Source: Prostheceraeus crozeri
Taxonomy: Eukaryota > Platyhelminthes > Polycladida > Euryleptidae
Assembly (NCBI GenBank): GCA_907163375.1
Contig: CAJQUW010001805.1
Coordinates: 158,501-222,500 of the forward strand
Direction: 5' to 3'
DNA: 64,000 nucleotides
The notes beneath the pieces are model-generated. The model worked only from the letters and a program-made list of their open reading frames with translations. It searched no databases and was not told where the DNA came from. A program made the position numbers and the translations under genes. Positions 24,190 through 35,200 of this stretch are shown one piece after another. Numbering within the stretch: position 1 is the stretch's first letter; each line of letters opens with the position of its first letter.

Positions 24190-24900
24190 TTTTATGACGT
24201 GTAGTCATCGACTTACATCACGATTCGTGATTACGAAAACCTATTTTCTTTTCTATGTTTAAACAGATTTTCTAGACATTTTCTATAATTGTTTTTGTTA
24301 GATCGCTTTTAGTTATCATAAGATTTTCTAGAATTCATTTTTGTTTGAGCCCATTATATACTCTGTAGAATTTTCCAGGCGTATTATAGAATATACGATG
24401 ACTACTACTTCTTGTATGTGTTTTACAGAAATTTTACTCAGATAGCTTCTCTTATTTGATGCATCTGTACTTAAGTATAGTATCAGTATGCGACTTGGAA
24501 ATCTCGTTTTTGATTTCAGACGTTCGCGATAAGAATAGAATAATAGAGAGAGTTCTCTGCGATGGGGATTTGAGGGACGTGTAACACTATAGGCCTACCT
24601 GTAGATAGTATAGCTAGCTCTACTATATTCATCTTAGATTAATCAAGCTACACTATTGATTACTATTCAATATTAGTTAGTAGGCTAGTTATATAGTAGT
24701 ATTACTGTAGTAGTTTACCAGTAGCCTATTCTTCTTCAGGCCATCATAGGTCCATATATACGACAGTAGTTCACGTAGGCTCCATCCTTGCAGCCTAGGT
24801 CTATCTGTAGAACTATTCTGTGGAGTATAACTTGCAGGCACCTAGGTGTAGCTTATGGTCAAATAACGTATAAGGGGCATTCAAATCACACAGTTTAGGG
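24190..24900. other. hAT-1 3' non-coding region
   Basis: AT-rich, with repeated TAG/GTAG-rich words (24560-24780). No gene; belongs to hAT-1. Confidence 0.6.
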
Positions 24901-25014
24901 CCTATTGGGATTGTCATTGGGATTGGGATCCACTGGGATCCCAATGGAATTTCTTATTGGGATTGGGTTGGGATTGGGATGGAAATTCAAAAAAACGGCA
25001 AGGCTGATTTTACA

Positions 25015-25508
25015 CCAAAAATACTAATCTAACGTATTTAAAAACTACATTATAATAACATGTTGTAATGTATAATTAGAATGAATGTTCTAGAATCACT
25101 GATATAATTTTTTTGATTAGACTGACCTAGTCTAAATGTTATTCAGAGAATGAAATTGGTTTTGATATTAGATAATTCATTCAATCTAAAAGTGTTAGAC
25201 ATACTTAGACTTGTCTAATATTCTATTGGAACATGTTTCGGTATTCGGTAGTATTATTTATAAGAAAACCTTATTAATGATTCCAGCTGATGAAGAACGT
25301 AGTTTAAAAGTTTTGACTTTAAGGTTTAGATGAAGGTAAGTTGAACAGCGAGTTGGTACATCGCTACTGAATTAGCACTCGTTGATAAAAGCCTGAGATT
25401 GTTTCATTGGTCCTGCGTGTGTACGCGTCTATTCACACAAAGCGTTTCGCATCGATTAGCTTTGAAATATTCGTCATCCATGGACAGCAAGTATGACGTC
25501 GACATCAC
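25015..25508. other. Interval between hAT-1 and PIF-1
   Basis: No gene or repeat recognised; presumed remnant of element B. Confidence 0.4.
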
Positions 25509-25849
25509 TAAAGGGGGGTTTACACGATCAGATAAATCCGCCGATTTATCCGCGGATAAATCGGCGCAGAAACAGGAAGGGCGTTCACACGGCAGATAAA
25601 TCTGCTGGCTCCTCGGATGGCAAATCGGCTGAGAAGTCTGCTACGATCCAACATGTTGAATATTTTCATCAGATTTGCTTCCGATTTGCTTTCGTTCTCT
25701 CTCGTGATTGGCCCACTGGTGATGCAGACGTCACCTTTAGTTGTTCAGAGGCTTGCACCATGGATTTCCGAAACTTGCGACAAATGCCATGACAACCGAC
25801 CGTGCTTCTACGACATCGAATACAATTGCATTGATTGCGAAGAGGAAGA

Positions 25850-26851
25850 ATGGCTGACAAGATCGTGAATTGGGGGCAGGATGCCATTGAATTTCTGATC
25901 GAAGAATATAAGAAAAGGCCATGCCTATGGAAGATTAAATCCAAAGATTATCACAACCGAATAAAGAGGACAGATGCTTTGGAATCTCTATTAAAGGCCG
26001 TCCAAGAATTTGAAGACCCAACATCTGGGCTTAAAGTGATGAGCAGTGTTAAAACGGTGGAAGTCCTAAAAAAGAAAATTGACAACCTACGATCTACCTT
26101 CAGGCGCGAACATGGCAAGGTGAAGGCATCCACCAAGTCAGGTATTGGAGCCGAAGAAGTATATGAACCTTCTCTATGGTACTACCAAAACCTTTTATTC
26201 ATCGGTGAGATGGAGGAGGCAAGAGGAAGTAGCTCTAATTTATTAGAAACACCTAATTCAGCTTGTGAAACTCGTCAGGTAAGTTTTGATCTACTTTTAA
26301 AGCTTTAAAACAATTACCGTATTTATTCGATAATAAGACCCGGGTCTTAAATTTTTAATTCATCAAATTTTCATAACATCGGTAGGTGCATCTAATGTTT
26401 TATACTGGTTTCATTTTTACAGAATTCAATTGATGAACCGAATGACAATAATGAGGACAGTATGAATGTTACTGACACTCAATGTACGGCAGATGAAGAA
26501 CATCAACAAGTAGAAATGCTGGAAGAAAGTTCTAGTAATACTACAACTTCGACACCCAATTGTATTCGCAAACGCAAAGCAAGGAGACCGAATCCTGACA
26601 ATCTTCTCCGACTGGCAGAAGAGCACCTGCGAGCACCTGACGATAGCGCAACTGCTTTTGCGAATAATGTGGCTCATCAGCTCAGACAAGTTCAGGATGC
26701 TAAGCAGCGTTTAATTGCAGAAAAACTTATCAGTGACGTGCTTTTCCAAGCGAGACTTGGTTCGTTAGAGTTATCAAGTTGTATCGGCAAAAAAGATTCA
26801 TATGTTGACATGATAATCAAAGATTTTTCTGAAGCAACTGGTCAAAAGTAG
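25850..26851 (+). CDS. PIF-1 MADF/Myb-like DNA-binding protein, two exons
   Basis: Join 25850-26278 and 26423-26851; the intron has GTAAGT and a pyrimidine-rich ACAG end, and phase is preserved (phase 0). About 285 residues. The MADF/SANT-like domain at residues 1-115 shows WGQDAIEFLIEEYKKRPCLW, the KSKDYHNR block, NLRSTFRRE and SGIGAEEVYEPSLWYY. The second exon is acidic then basic (KRKARRPN) with a helical C-terminus. In Harbinger elements this partner binds the ends and brings the nuclease to DNA. An in-frame ATG at 25835 is an alternative start. No stops. Confidence 0.88.
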
Positions 26852-27343
26852 TAAACTGTTGACCAGTCGCTTAAATTTTAGAATATAGCATTTGATATGA
26901 TATTGAAATTCTTTGTGTTTTGACAAAAGAGATTTTCTTCAAATAATTGAATCGCGTTATCAAATGTAAAATTTAAGTATACATGTACTTAACTTATGCA
27001 CTTAAAGAGAAATCAAGTAATTACCAAATCTCATATAATTTTTAAGACTAAGTTGGATAACTATAGTCCAAGGTCGATTTTTCTATTATAACGCAACAAG
27101 AATTGTAACATTAACATAAGGCATGCCTATAGGCCTAAGTCTTTATATTAAGTCATATATTTTGATTTATGATTCAATGCTAAGTCAAAAGAAAGCTTTT
27201 AAAAAGAAAAATACATGTTTTATAAGAACACACATACGTGTATTCTTGGTGGATTAAGTCATTTTACACAACGGCTTCATGATCACGGTATATATGCAAA
27301 TGAATAAAACAATTAAGAGAAGCAGTGAAACAGGAAACACAGT

Positions 27344-29360
27344 TTAGGCATCTACACTTGAAATGTTCTTTTGAATGGCTTTTTCCTGCCAAGAAACTTG
27401 ACCTGGTCCATTGAAGTATGCACAATATTTCTCTCGCACGTGTTTGGCATCGTTACATGGATTATGGCTTTTAGATGGCTTCCACTTAGCAAGTCCATCT
27501 CTTTGTGCCGAATGCCAAGTACCGCGTGAAACTTCAGACGTTTCGACATTTTCGAGGTCAAGGGCAGACGAGGAAATGTAATTATGAGAATTTCGACGTA
27601 AAAAGTTGTGCAAAGCACATGTAGCTAGGACAAGGATTTCAACTTTCTCAGGAGTCAAGCAAATGGGTGATTTGAAAACTTGAAAGCGAGACGACCAAAT
27701 TCCAAAAGCGTTTTCAACAACACGTCTCGAACGGGATAGTCGATAGTTGAAAATCCGCTTAGTCTTCAAGAGATCTCGGAATTTATACGGCTTCATTATA
27801 TTTTCAGTCAGCGGGAACGCGTCGTCCGCAACGAACACATACGGAAGCGGTTCGGTCTTAGGAATTAGTGGATGTCGTGGAGGAATATCTAGTTCATTTG
27901 TCAGCAGAGCCCTGTTGAAAGAAGTCTTAGAAAAGACCCCGCCATCTGATACTCTACCATTTGTACCAATGTCCACGTAAAGAAATTCATACTGAGCACT
28001 TACAGCAGCCATTAGTACTATGCTATGATCACCTTTGTAATTGAAATAATATGAACCGGAATCGGTGGGAGGTACAATTAAAACGTGTTTGCCATCAAGC
28101 GCCCCGATACAATGTGGAAAATTCCATTTATCTGAGAATTCATCAGAAATTCTTATCCATTCCTTCCTTGTCTTCGGTGTCTGAAATTGAATAAGATTGA
28201 ATTTAGTATATATCGTGGACAAAATGTTGCCTGTGGCTTAAATTTTGTTTGTTGATAGAGCATTTAACCTTAAACCGTCTACTGTTCACTATAGTGAACA
28301 AACTGTTTGATGAATTCTGTAGCTTACTGTGCACACCATGTATGATTAATCACAGCATGAAATTAATAAATGAATATATATTAACCATGTCACTTTGAAT
28401 ATTTGAAATTTGGATGCATTAGCTTTTGATATCGTAAATAATGAATCTTTGAAATAAAAACCAAACATGGAAAAACGTAGCTTAATAGTCTGTGCAATTT
28501 AAAGGCCTTATCATTGACGTTTTGCGTCTAAAAAATTACAGTGGATATATAACTGTATAAAGATAACATAGTTAAGATCACATATCAGTGTATACACACG
28601 TACACAATTATTTAACAAACAACTGTGTACATGTGTAGCTTACAATGTCCGATTTCATCAGCCAGACGGTTTGTTCATTATAATACACAAACTCTGATAC
28701 CTCATAAAAGCGACCAAGACTTACAAGATATACCTAAATAATCTGAGTTTTGCATAAACAAGTGAAATCTCTGATCTTTCGCTTGAAAACACGAGAATAA
28801 TATCAATCTGCACATTCATTTTGGTTTGTAAGCGCACGTAAACATACTAAGCTAAGGTATTTAAATCAACATTGAATAACATTAACTTTTCGAATAATTT
28901 TAGATATATTTGAACTGTGACTTACCTTCAGATATTCTTCTCTTAAAACATCATAAATAGCTTGGCATGTCTCCGGAATCAGATTGGATAAAGAACTTTT
29001 AGAAATCCGGGTGCAGTACTGCATGTCAGTATATGATCTCCCAGTCGCCAGGAAACGAAGAGTTGCACATAATCGTTGTTCAGGTGAAATACATGGCCGC
29101 ATGAGAGTGTCATTTCTAGCAATTTTCGAAGAAACCTTTTTCAGTAGTATTTCGAAGGAATTTTCGTCCATCCTGAGATAATTAATGAAATCTTTGTCTG
29201 TAGCCTCGCTCTTTAATTCTCGAATAAATGTTGTTTGTGAAATTTTTGATCTTTCCAACAACCATTTTCTTGACCATATCTTCTTTCTTTTATTTTTCTT
29301 CTTTGAGGCCAATATGGCAACAACTGAAGCATAGAGCTTCTTAGAATATACTGGAGCCAT
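27344..29360 (-). CDS. PIF-1 Harbinger nuclease (transposase), two exons
   Basis: Minus strand: exon 1 29360-28926, intron 745 bp (GTAAG ... TTTCAG), exon 2 28180-27344. Both junctions are phase 0, giving about 423 residues. Exon 1 has a basic N-terminus (KKNKRKKIWSRKWLLE) and a helical domain ending FLATGRSYTDMQY. Exon 2 is the DDE_4-type core: Asp in IGALDGKHV, Asp in FVADDAFPL, Glu in RRVVENAFGIW. It cuts and pastes the element into TAA/TTA. All catalytic residues are present and there is no stop. Confidence 0.92.
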
Positions 29361-29776
29361 CGAAGGAAGTAACTATACCTTTCTGACAAACGAAGGAAAT
29401 GACATTCGCGTGTTCACGACTATTCTATTCGTCTGCGCTCTGCATTCTCACTATCTATATACAAATCAATAATTGTATCTAAAAATAGCTTTAAATTATC
29501 GAAGTCTGCTGAGAAATCTGCTTATTTCTCGGTCCGTGTGAACGCGCTTAGAATCGGAGGATAAATCTGCCGATTTATCCGCGGATAAATCGGCGGATTT
29601 ATCTGATCGTGTAAACCCCCCTTAAAGGCCGCCATACACGTAACGACTTTTACAGCGACTTGTCCGCAAGGACTAATCGCGAGGACATGTTGACGTGATT
29701 TTGGTCCTCCCGACTTCCCCATTAACGAACGTACTTATTCAGACAGACTTCGATGCTACAAAATCATTCTCGTGAC

Positions 29777-30205
29777 ATGGCTACTGTTGATTTGACGACG
29801 TCAGGCTTGCTAGCTGTCATTATTTTGAGAAAGAAAAGGAGAAGTAAAAGAAAAAGGACTATTTGGACGAAAAAATGGTTGCTCGAAAGAGAAAAATTGT
29901 CTCACATCAACTTGTTGGAGGAGCTGAGGAGTTACCCTCATGACTGGCAGAATTATCTTCGCATGGATGAGGATACATATTTAGAATTATTGTCAAAAGT
30001 TACCCCTATAATACAAAGACAAAATACTTGCATGCGGATGTGTATCAGCCCTCATGAACGTTTAACCGCTACTCTTCGTTTTTTGGCTACCGGAAGATCG
30101 TATGAAGACCTGAAATTTTCGACATTTATTTCTGCGCAATCATTGGGTAGGATCATTCCCGAGACTTGTCGAGCAATTTGTCAAGTGCTGCAAGATTATA
30201 TGAAG
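29777..30205 (+). pseudogene. PIF-2 transposase, first exon only
   Basis: Homologous along its length to PIF-1 transposase exon 1: basic RSKRKRTIWTKKWLLERE, LRMDEDTYLELL, CISPHERLTATLRFLATGRS, IIPETCRAI. It ends at the same place (...YMK) with donor GTAAGT. Alternative upstream ATG at 29753. No catalytic exon follows before the element ends, so at most a DNA-binding or dimerising fragment could be made. Confidence 0.88.
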
Positions 30206-31152
30206 GTAAGTTAAAAATATTCTTTTTAACTAAATATTGCTTGTGCAGTTTTGCATTTTGAAGTATAGTTGAATAGAAGAAGTACAGTATACAGTTTACT
30301 CGAGTCTAAAAAATGAAAATTAAGTGAATTATTCGTAAATTTACTGAATGCATAATATCCATTATTCAGGGTTACCGATTTTCAACAGCATAACATTAAG
30401 TGATATCCGTTAACTCGCTTCAATTCCGTGGTTACATTTTGAAAATTATACTGCTAATTTCTTTATTTGAAATTCATAAAACAAGTTTGATCTCTCACAT
30501 GAAATTGATTCGTTGAAAATTAATATAAATGTTTTTTTGAGAAAAATTCGTTCAGAAAGGTTTCTATTTAATTGTAGGATGAAGAGTATAAACAGTAGTG
30601 GAATTTACATGTATTATATAATCCTTCGTATTTTTTTAAAACGCGATATATTCTTTATCAGGTGTTTCATGACAGGTCTACCTCAAAATTTTCTTGAAAT
30701 GGTTCACGATTTTCATGTAGTGTATATTTGCATATAACGGTAATAAAACATTTGTGAGAACAAATATTTTCATTTTATAAAATTACACTATAAGGAATCA
30801 AAATTTGAATAAACAGGATAAATTCATCATATCAGGACTTTCTATCATTGAAGTAAAAGTAAGCTTTAAACGATACCATGGGATAAATGAATCTGACTAC
30901 GATGGCAAACAACAATTTCATCTGAGTACAGAATAGTGAATCTCGGGATCTCGCACGGTAAATCCTGGGATTTGAATCCCATAAATATGACGATATCCCG
31001 GAATTGAAAATCCTTTTTACTACTACCTATATCTTTCAAAGCTCGGAAGTATTCACCCTGTACGTACAGTGTAGGCTACAGCATCCCTAAACAGATTATG
31101 ACACAATACATTAGCAAAGAAATGATTAACTGACTGATTAATTTTGACTTAC
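30206..31152. other. PIF-2 central remnant
   Basis: AT-rich intronic sequence, no gene. The join between the two first introns lies somewhere here; no obvious junction motif was found. Confidence 0.5.
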
Positions 31153-31536
31153 CGAATGATCCAGATCAGAATTCATGGACTCGCCCACACTGGAAATTGG
31201 AGTTCTTGTTTCCTCTCCATCCGTCAAGAAATTTAGGTACGAAAAATACCACAGACGCGGGCTGTAAACGTCTTCTGCACCAATTCCAGATTTCTGAGAT
31301 TGTCTCTTCTTCTTCAACTCCCTTCGAAATACATTTCTTAGATTAGAAATTTTCCTCACGACACCCTCTCTCGTGAGAGAGCTATCAAACGTCTTGACGT
31401 ATTCGAGGAGACGAGTATATGCATCTTCTTTTTTCATTCTATTAGAATAGTCTTTCGATTTCACTTTCCATAGAGCCTCTTCCTTACGATAGCGTTCTAT
31501 AAATTCCAATATATTTTCTTTCGACCACGAGGCCAT
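31153..31536 (-). pseudogene. PIF-2 MADF protein, first exon only
   Basis: Minus strand from ATG at 31536 to donor GTAAGT after 31153. About 128 residues of MADF domain: WSKENILEFIERYRKEEALW, KSKDYSNR, NLRNVFRREL, SGIGAEDVYSPRLWYF. It matches exon 1 of the PIF-1 MADF gene domain for domain. The second exon is missing. Open, so a truncated DNA-binding protein is conceivable. Confidence 0.87.
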
Positions 31537-31840
31537 CTCTCACAGACACATGAAACAAAGTGAACGCACTGACTCGACTGCTTGCGTGACTCATCACAAG
31601 TCCGTGCGACTTCAACATACACGAGAGATTTCTGCATTACCGGACAAATAGCAAGGACGAAATTCTGGCTCTGCCAGAATCACAGCGACCGCGACTTGTC
31701 ACTGTCAATTTAACAACGATTACTCCATACACACACAGACTTTAACACGGACTTCGTCTCGCGCGGACAAGTCGCTGTAAAAGTCGTTACGTGTATGGCG
31801 GCCTTAAGGCATAGATAAAGAATAAGTAGATTGACAAACA

Positions 31841-32206
31841 CACGTGCAGGCAGTCACCGATTCTCCTGTGAAAGAAGTGACGCTTTAGGGAGGCATTAAA
31901 AAATCAATAGCTTCTGCTGTGCCGTGTCGAGAATAGAATAGACAACATCACGCCTGCCTACACACGTGCAGGCAGTCACCGATTCTCCTGTGAAAGAAGT
32001 GACGCTTTAGGGAGGCATTAAAAAATCAATAGCTTCTGCTGTGCCGTGTCGAGAATAGAATAGACAACATCACGCCTGCCTACACACGTGCAGGCAGTCA
32101 CCGATTCTCCTGTGAAAGAAGTGACGCTTTAGGGAGGCATTAAAAAATCAATAGCTTCTGCTGTGCCGTGTCGAGAATAGAATAGACAACATCACGCCTG
32201 CCTGCT
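31841..32206. repeat. Three tandem copies of a 122-bp unit
   Basis: Unit starts CACGTGCAGGCAGTCACC at 31841, 31963 and 32085; the copies appear identical or nearly so, which implies a recent expansion. The third ends near 32206 with a variant (CCTGCTCACG). It begins 34 bp after the TAA of PIF-2. No coding content. Confidence 0.93.
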
Positions 32207-33127
32207 CACGGGCCATCTTCCTGCACTTTTTCACTGCGCGTCGTTGTGATCATTTTCTTACGTCGATTCTGCTAACATCTTACATATTTCATCTTAGAAT
32301 ATTACATTTCATCTACGTATAATAATCTTAGAAGTAAGCTAAATCAGGAACTGCAATAGTGTTTTGTATTGATTGCCTAGATAACTTATCTGTATTATTT
32401 TTAAAAATTTAAGGAAGTATCACAACTTTGCGGAAGCATTTATAAAACTTACTTGCTATTCCAAGTATACAGGCTAGTTGAGGGATCTTTTATGAAATTT
32501 CCTGCTAAATCATTGTTTTATTTTAGCAATTCTGATTGACCGCTCTCATTTCTAATGAGATGAACGCCAGGGAATTGGTCTCCCTGGCTACTACTACGGG
32601 TGGTTCATGTATATTAATTCTTCAATTGCTCTGAAACAGTATCATATTTTTAAAGAAAATTGGCATTCAATACTGTTTGATATTATGACAGCATCTTAAG
32701 TTTTACAGAAGCGATATATTATGAGTGATCAAGAATGTCCGGTGGTAAGTGAAAGTTCATCAAGTCAACTTAAATTGTTCCGTTTGAAATTTGTTCTTCG
32801 TTTGTTTTTTTTGGAATGTTGCATCATTTTGTTTGATGAAGTGTTTCATAACTTCTACATTAGCAGAGTGGTTCCGTGTATATTCCAGAGAGAAGTCTGG
32901 CGAATCTATGATAAATGCAATATTCTCCAATCTTGTCGGTCGGCCGGGACTTCCATTGAATCTGCTGACATGAAATCGAGACCCAAATGCGAATTGTTTT
33001 TTTTTTCATCTGGGATGATGACCATTCGATGACGGTAATTTTCGTAGCGGCTAACAGCAATACGGCGCAAAAGCTTTAGCGTCATATCGAAAGCGGATAC
33101 ACGACAATTGCAGTCTGATAGTGATGA
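32207..33127. other. Interval with one strong hairpin
   Basis: No gene. At 32566-32588 GCCAGGGA and TCCCTGGC form an 8-bp stem, the same stem sequence that recurs in the 78-bp tandem array at 33303-33968. A short open frame at 32721-33032 has no recognisable domain. Confidence 0.4.
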
Positions 33128-33302
33128 TACCCCCAGGGGTGTGATTACTCCTAAAATTCCTAAAATTTCAAAACTCTCCTAAAATTCCTAAAATTTTCCT
33201 AAAATTTGGTGAAAAATGAAAAATTCCTAAAATTTCGTATTAGAAAAGTTGGGTTTTTTCATCTTACCTACATATTGATATTACAGCCATTCTGATTGCA
33301 GA

Positions 33303-33968
33303 GAGGTTAGCGTCCCTGGCTTGCTGAGCTGTCTTTAGGTAGGATTTATGAAAGCTAAGCACAGCCGTTGGGGCTGCAGGGAGGTAAGCGTCCCTGGCTT
33401 GCTGAGCTGTCTTTAGGTAGGATTTATGAAAGCTAAGGACAGCCGTTAGGGCTGCAGGGAGGTAAGCGTCCCTGGCTTGCTGAGCTGTCCTTAGGTAGGA
33501 TTTATGAAAGCTAAGGACAGCCGTTAGGGCTGCAGGGAGGTAAGCGTCCCTGGCTTGCTGAGCTGTCTTTAGGTAGGATTTATGAAAGCTAAGGACAGCC
33601 GTTAGGGCTGCAGGGAGGTAAGCGTCCCTGGCTTGCTGAGCTATCTTTAGGTAGGATTTATGAAAGCTAAGGACAGCCGTTATGGCTGCAGGGAGGTAAG
33701 CGTCCCTGGCTTGCTGAGCTGTCTTTAGGTAGGATTTATGAAAGCTAAGGACAGCCGTTATGGCTGCAGGGAGGTAAGCGTCCCTGGCTTACTGAGCTGT
33801 CTTTAGGTAGGATTTATGAAAGCTAAGCACAGTCGTTATGGCTGCAGGGAGGTAAGCGTCCCTGGCTTGCTGAGCTGTCTTTAGGTAGGATTTATGAAAG
33901 CTAAGGACAGCCGTTATGGCTGCAGGGAGGTAAGCGTCCCTGGCTTGCTGAGCTGTCTTTAGGTAGCC
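33303..33968. repeat. 78-bp tandem array, about 8.5 copies
   Basis: Units start with GAGGTAAGCGTCCCTGG (the first with GAGGTTAGCG) at 33303, 33381, 33459, 33537, 33615, 33693, 33771, 33849 and 33927 (partial). Copies differ at a few positions. Each holds two dyads: CAGGGA/TCCCTG around GGTAAGCG, and GCTGTCYTTA/TAAGGACAGC around an 18-bp loop. Lies between the left end and the gene of hAT-2. Confidence 0.96.
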
Positions 33969-35200
33969 ATTCTTACTTTCAGGATAATTCTTATGCGAAA
34001 GTACATTTGATTGATATTGGTTTCATTGATCTTATGTATCTACGTCACATTGATACGTTTATATACTATGTATTTGTAATGATAGTTATGACTTTTCAGG
34101 TTTTTATCACTGATTACGAATGCCGAAAACAAAATTTAATGCGTCGTGGTTGGATTCAGTTGATGGAAATGGTTATGTCGTGAAGACCTGGTGTGAAAGA
34201 CACTCTGATTATGAATTCCGTTGTTCACTTTGTAAATCGGTCTGTGGATGCAGCGGAGGGTTTCCTCAGGTATTAAGTCATTCCAAATCAGGAAAGCATC
34301 GAAGACTAGTGATGGAAAATAAAAGTCAAAGAAAACTTGTAATCAGCGAACGATCTGATGATGGAGAGAAATCCGTTGCATTGAGTGGTGACTCTGGAAA
34401 ATGGACTATGTCTCACACGGACCTTGTTACCAAAGCTGAAATCATCTGGATTTTGCAAATGGTACATTCGAATTGGACGTTTTTAAGTTCTGACAATATA
34501 TCTTCAGTTTTTTCTGCTATGTTTGAAAGCAGCGAAATAGCAAAGGACTTTCAAATGTCCCGAAACAAAATTTCCTATTCGATTTCCCATGGTTTAAGAC
34601 CATATTTCTACCAAGACCTGGTAAATTCGGTGAAGAAGTCAAACTCAGCATTTGTTATTTGTTTTGACGAGACCACTACGAAACAAATTGTCAAACAATT
34701 GGATATTTATGTCCAGTTCCTAGATAGCGTCACTGAGAAAGTTTCCATACGATACCTGACTTCGTTGTTTCTGGGACATGCAGATGCGCAAACTGTTACA
34801 ACTGCGATATTAACACTAGAAGCACCAATGTGTCAAATTTGACACAAATGAGGTTTTGACGTCATCTTAAGGTAACTTAAAACTTGAATTAATTCTTCAT
34901 GCTTCCTGACTTTTTACAACTTAGTCACATTTAGCGGAAAACTTTATAAAACATTGACTTACTATTCATTAACATGCTCAAATTTCATTTATTACTAGAA
35001 GCACCGACTGTGTCAATTTTGACACAACAACTTATCGCCATATCTTGAACTATGATACTAGGTCATCAAAGTAAAAAGTCAACAACCACGAGTGCAGGCG
35101 AGGTTGTTCAACATTCACAGTGTCTCTCTACCGCTATTGGCTGATCAAGCTACTGAGTCAGTTTCCCTCAATCAGCATCTCATCAGTTCGACACTTCACG

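Larger units (their letters stand above)
21399..25006 (+). mobile_element. hAT-1 transposon, apparently complete
   Basis: Exact 8-bp duplication ATTTTACA at 21391-21398 and 25007-25014. Terminal repeats CAG(A/C)CTTGCCGTT, one mismatch in 13. Subterminal arrays of ATTGGGATTGGGAT and TTGGGATCCCAA at both ends (21409-21495, 24902-24981), probable transposase-binding sites. Length 3608 bp with one open transposase. Confidence 0.95.
25512..29622. mobile_element. PIF/Harbinger-1, two genes, apparently complete
   Basis: TAA on both sides (25509-25511, 29623-29625). Ends read AGGGGGGTTTACACGATCAG and continue as near-perfect inverted repeats of about 54 bp. Each end contains a 24-bp perfect palindrome centred on CCGCGG (25541-25564 and 29570-29593). 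Length 4111 bp. It carries the standard Harbinger pair, a MADF/Myb-like DNA-binding gene on the plus strand and a DDE nuclease on the minus strand, pointing at each other. Confidence 0.95.
29626..31804. mobile_element. PIF/Harbinger-2, internally deleted, abutting PIF-1
   Basis: Ends AGGCCGCCATACACGTAACG with about 42 bp of near-perfect inverted repeat. TAA at 29623-29625, shared with PIF-1, and at 31805-31807. Length 2179 bp. It keeps the first exons of both Harbinger genes but neither second exon, and lies opposite in orientation to PIF-1. Confidence 0.92.

Noticed and set aside
33303..33968. CRISPR-like array
   Set aside because: Units are continuous 78-bp tandem repeats with no variable spacers, in an animal transposon.
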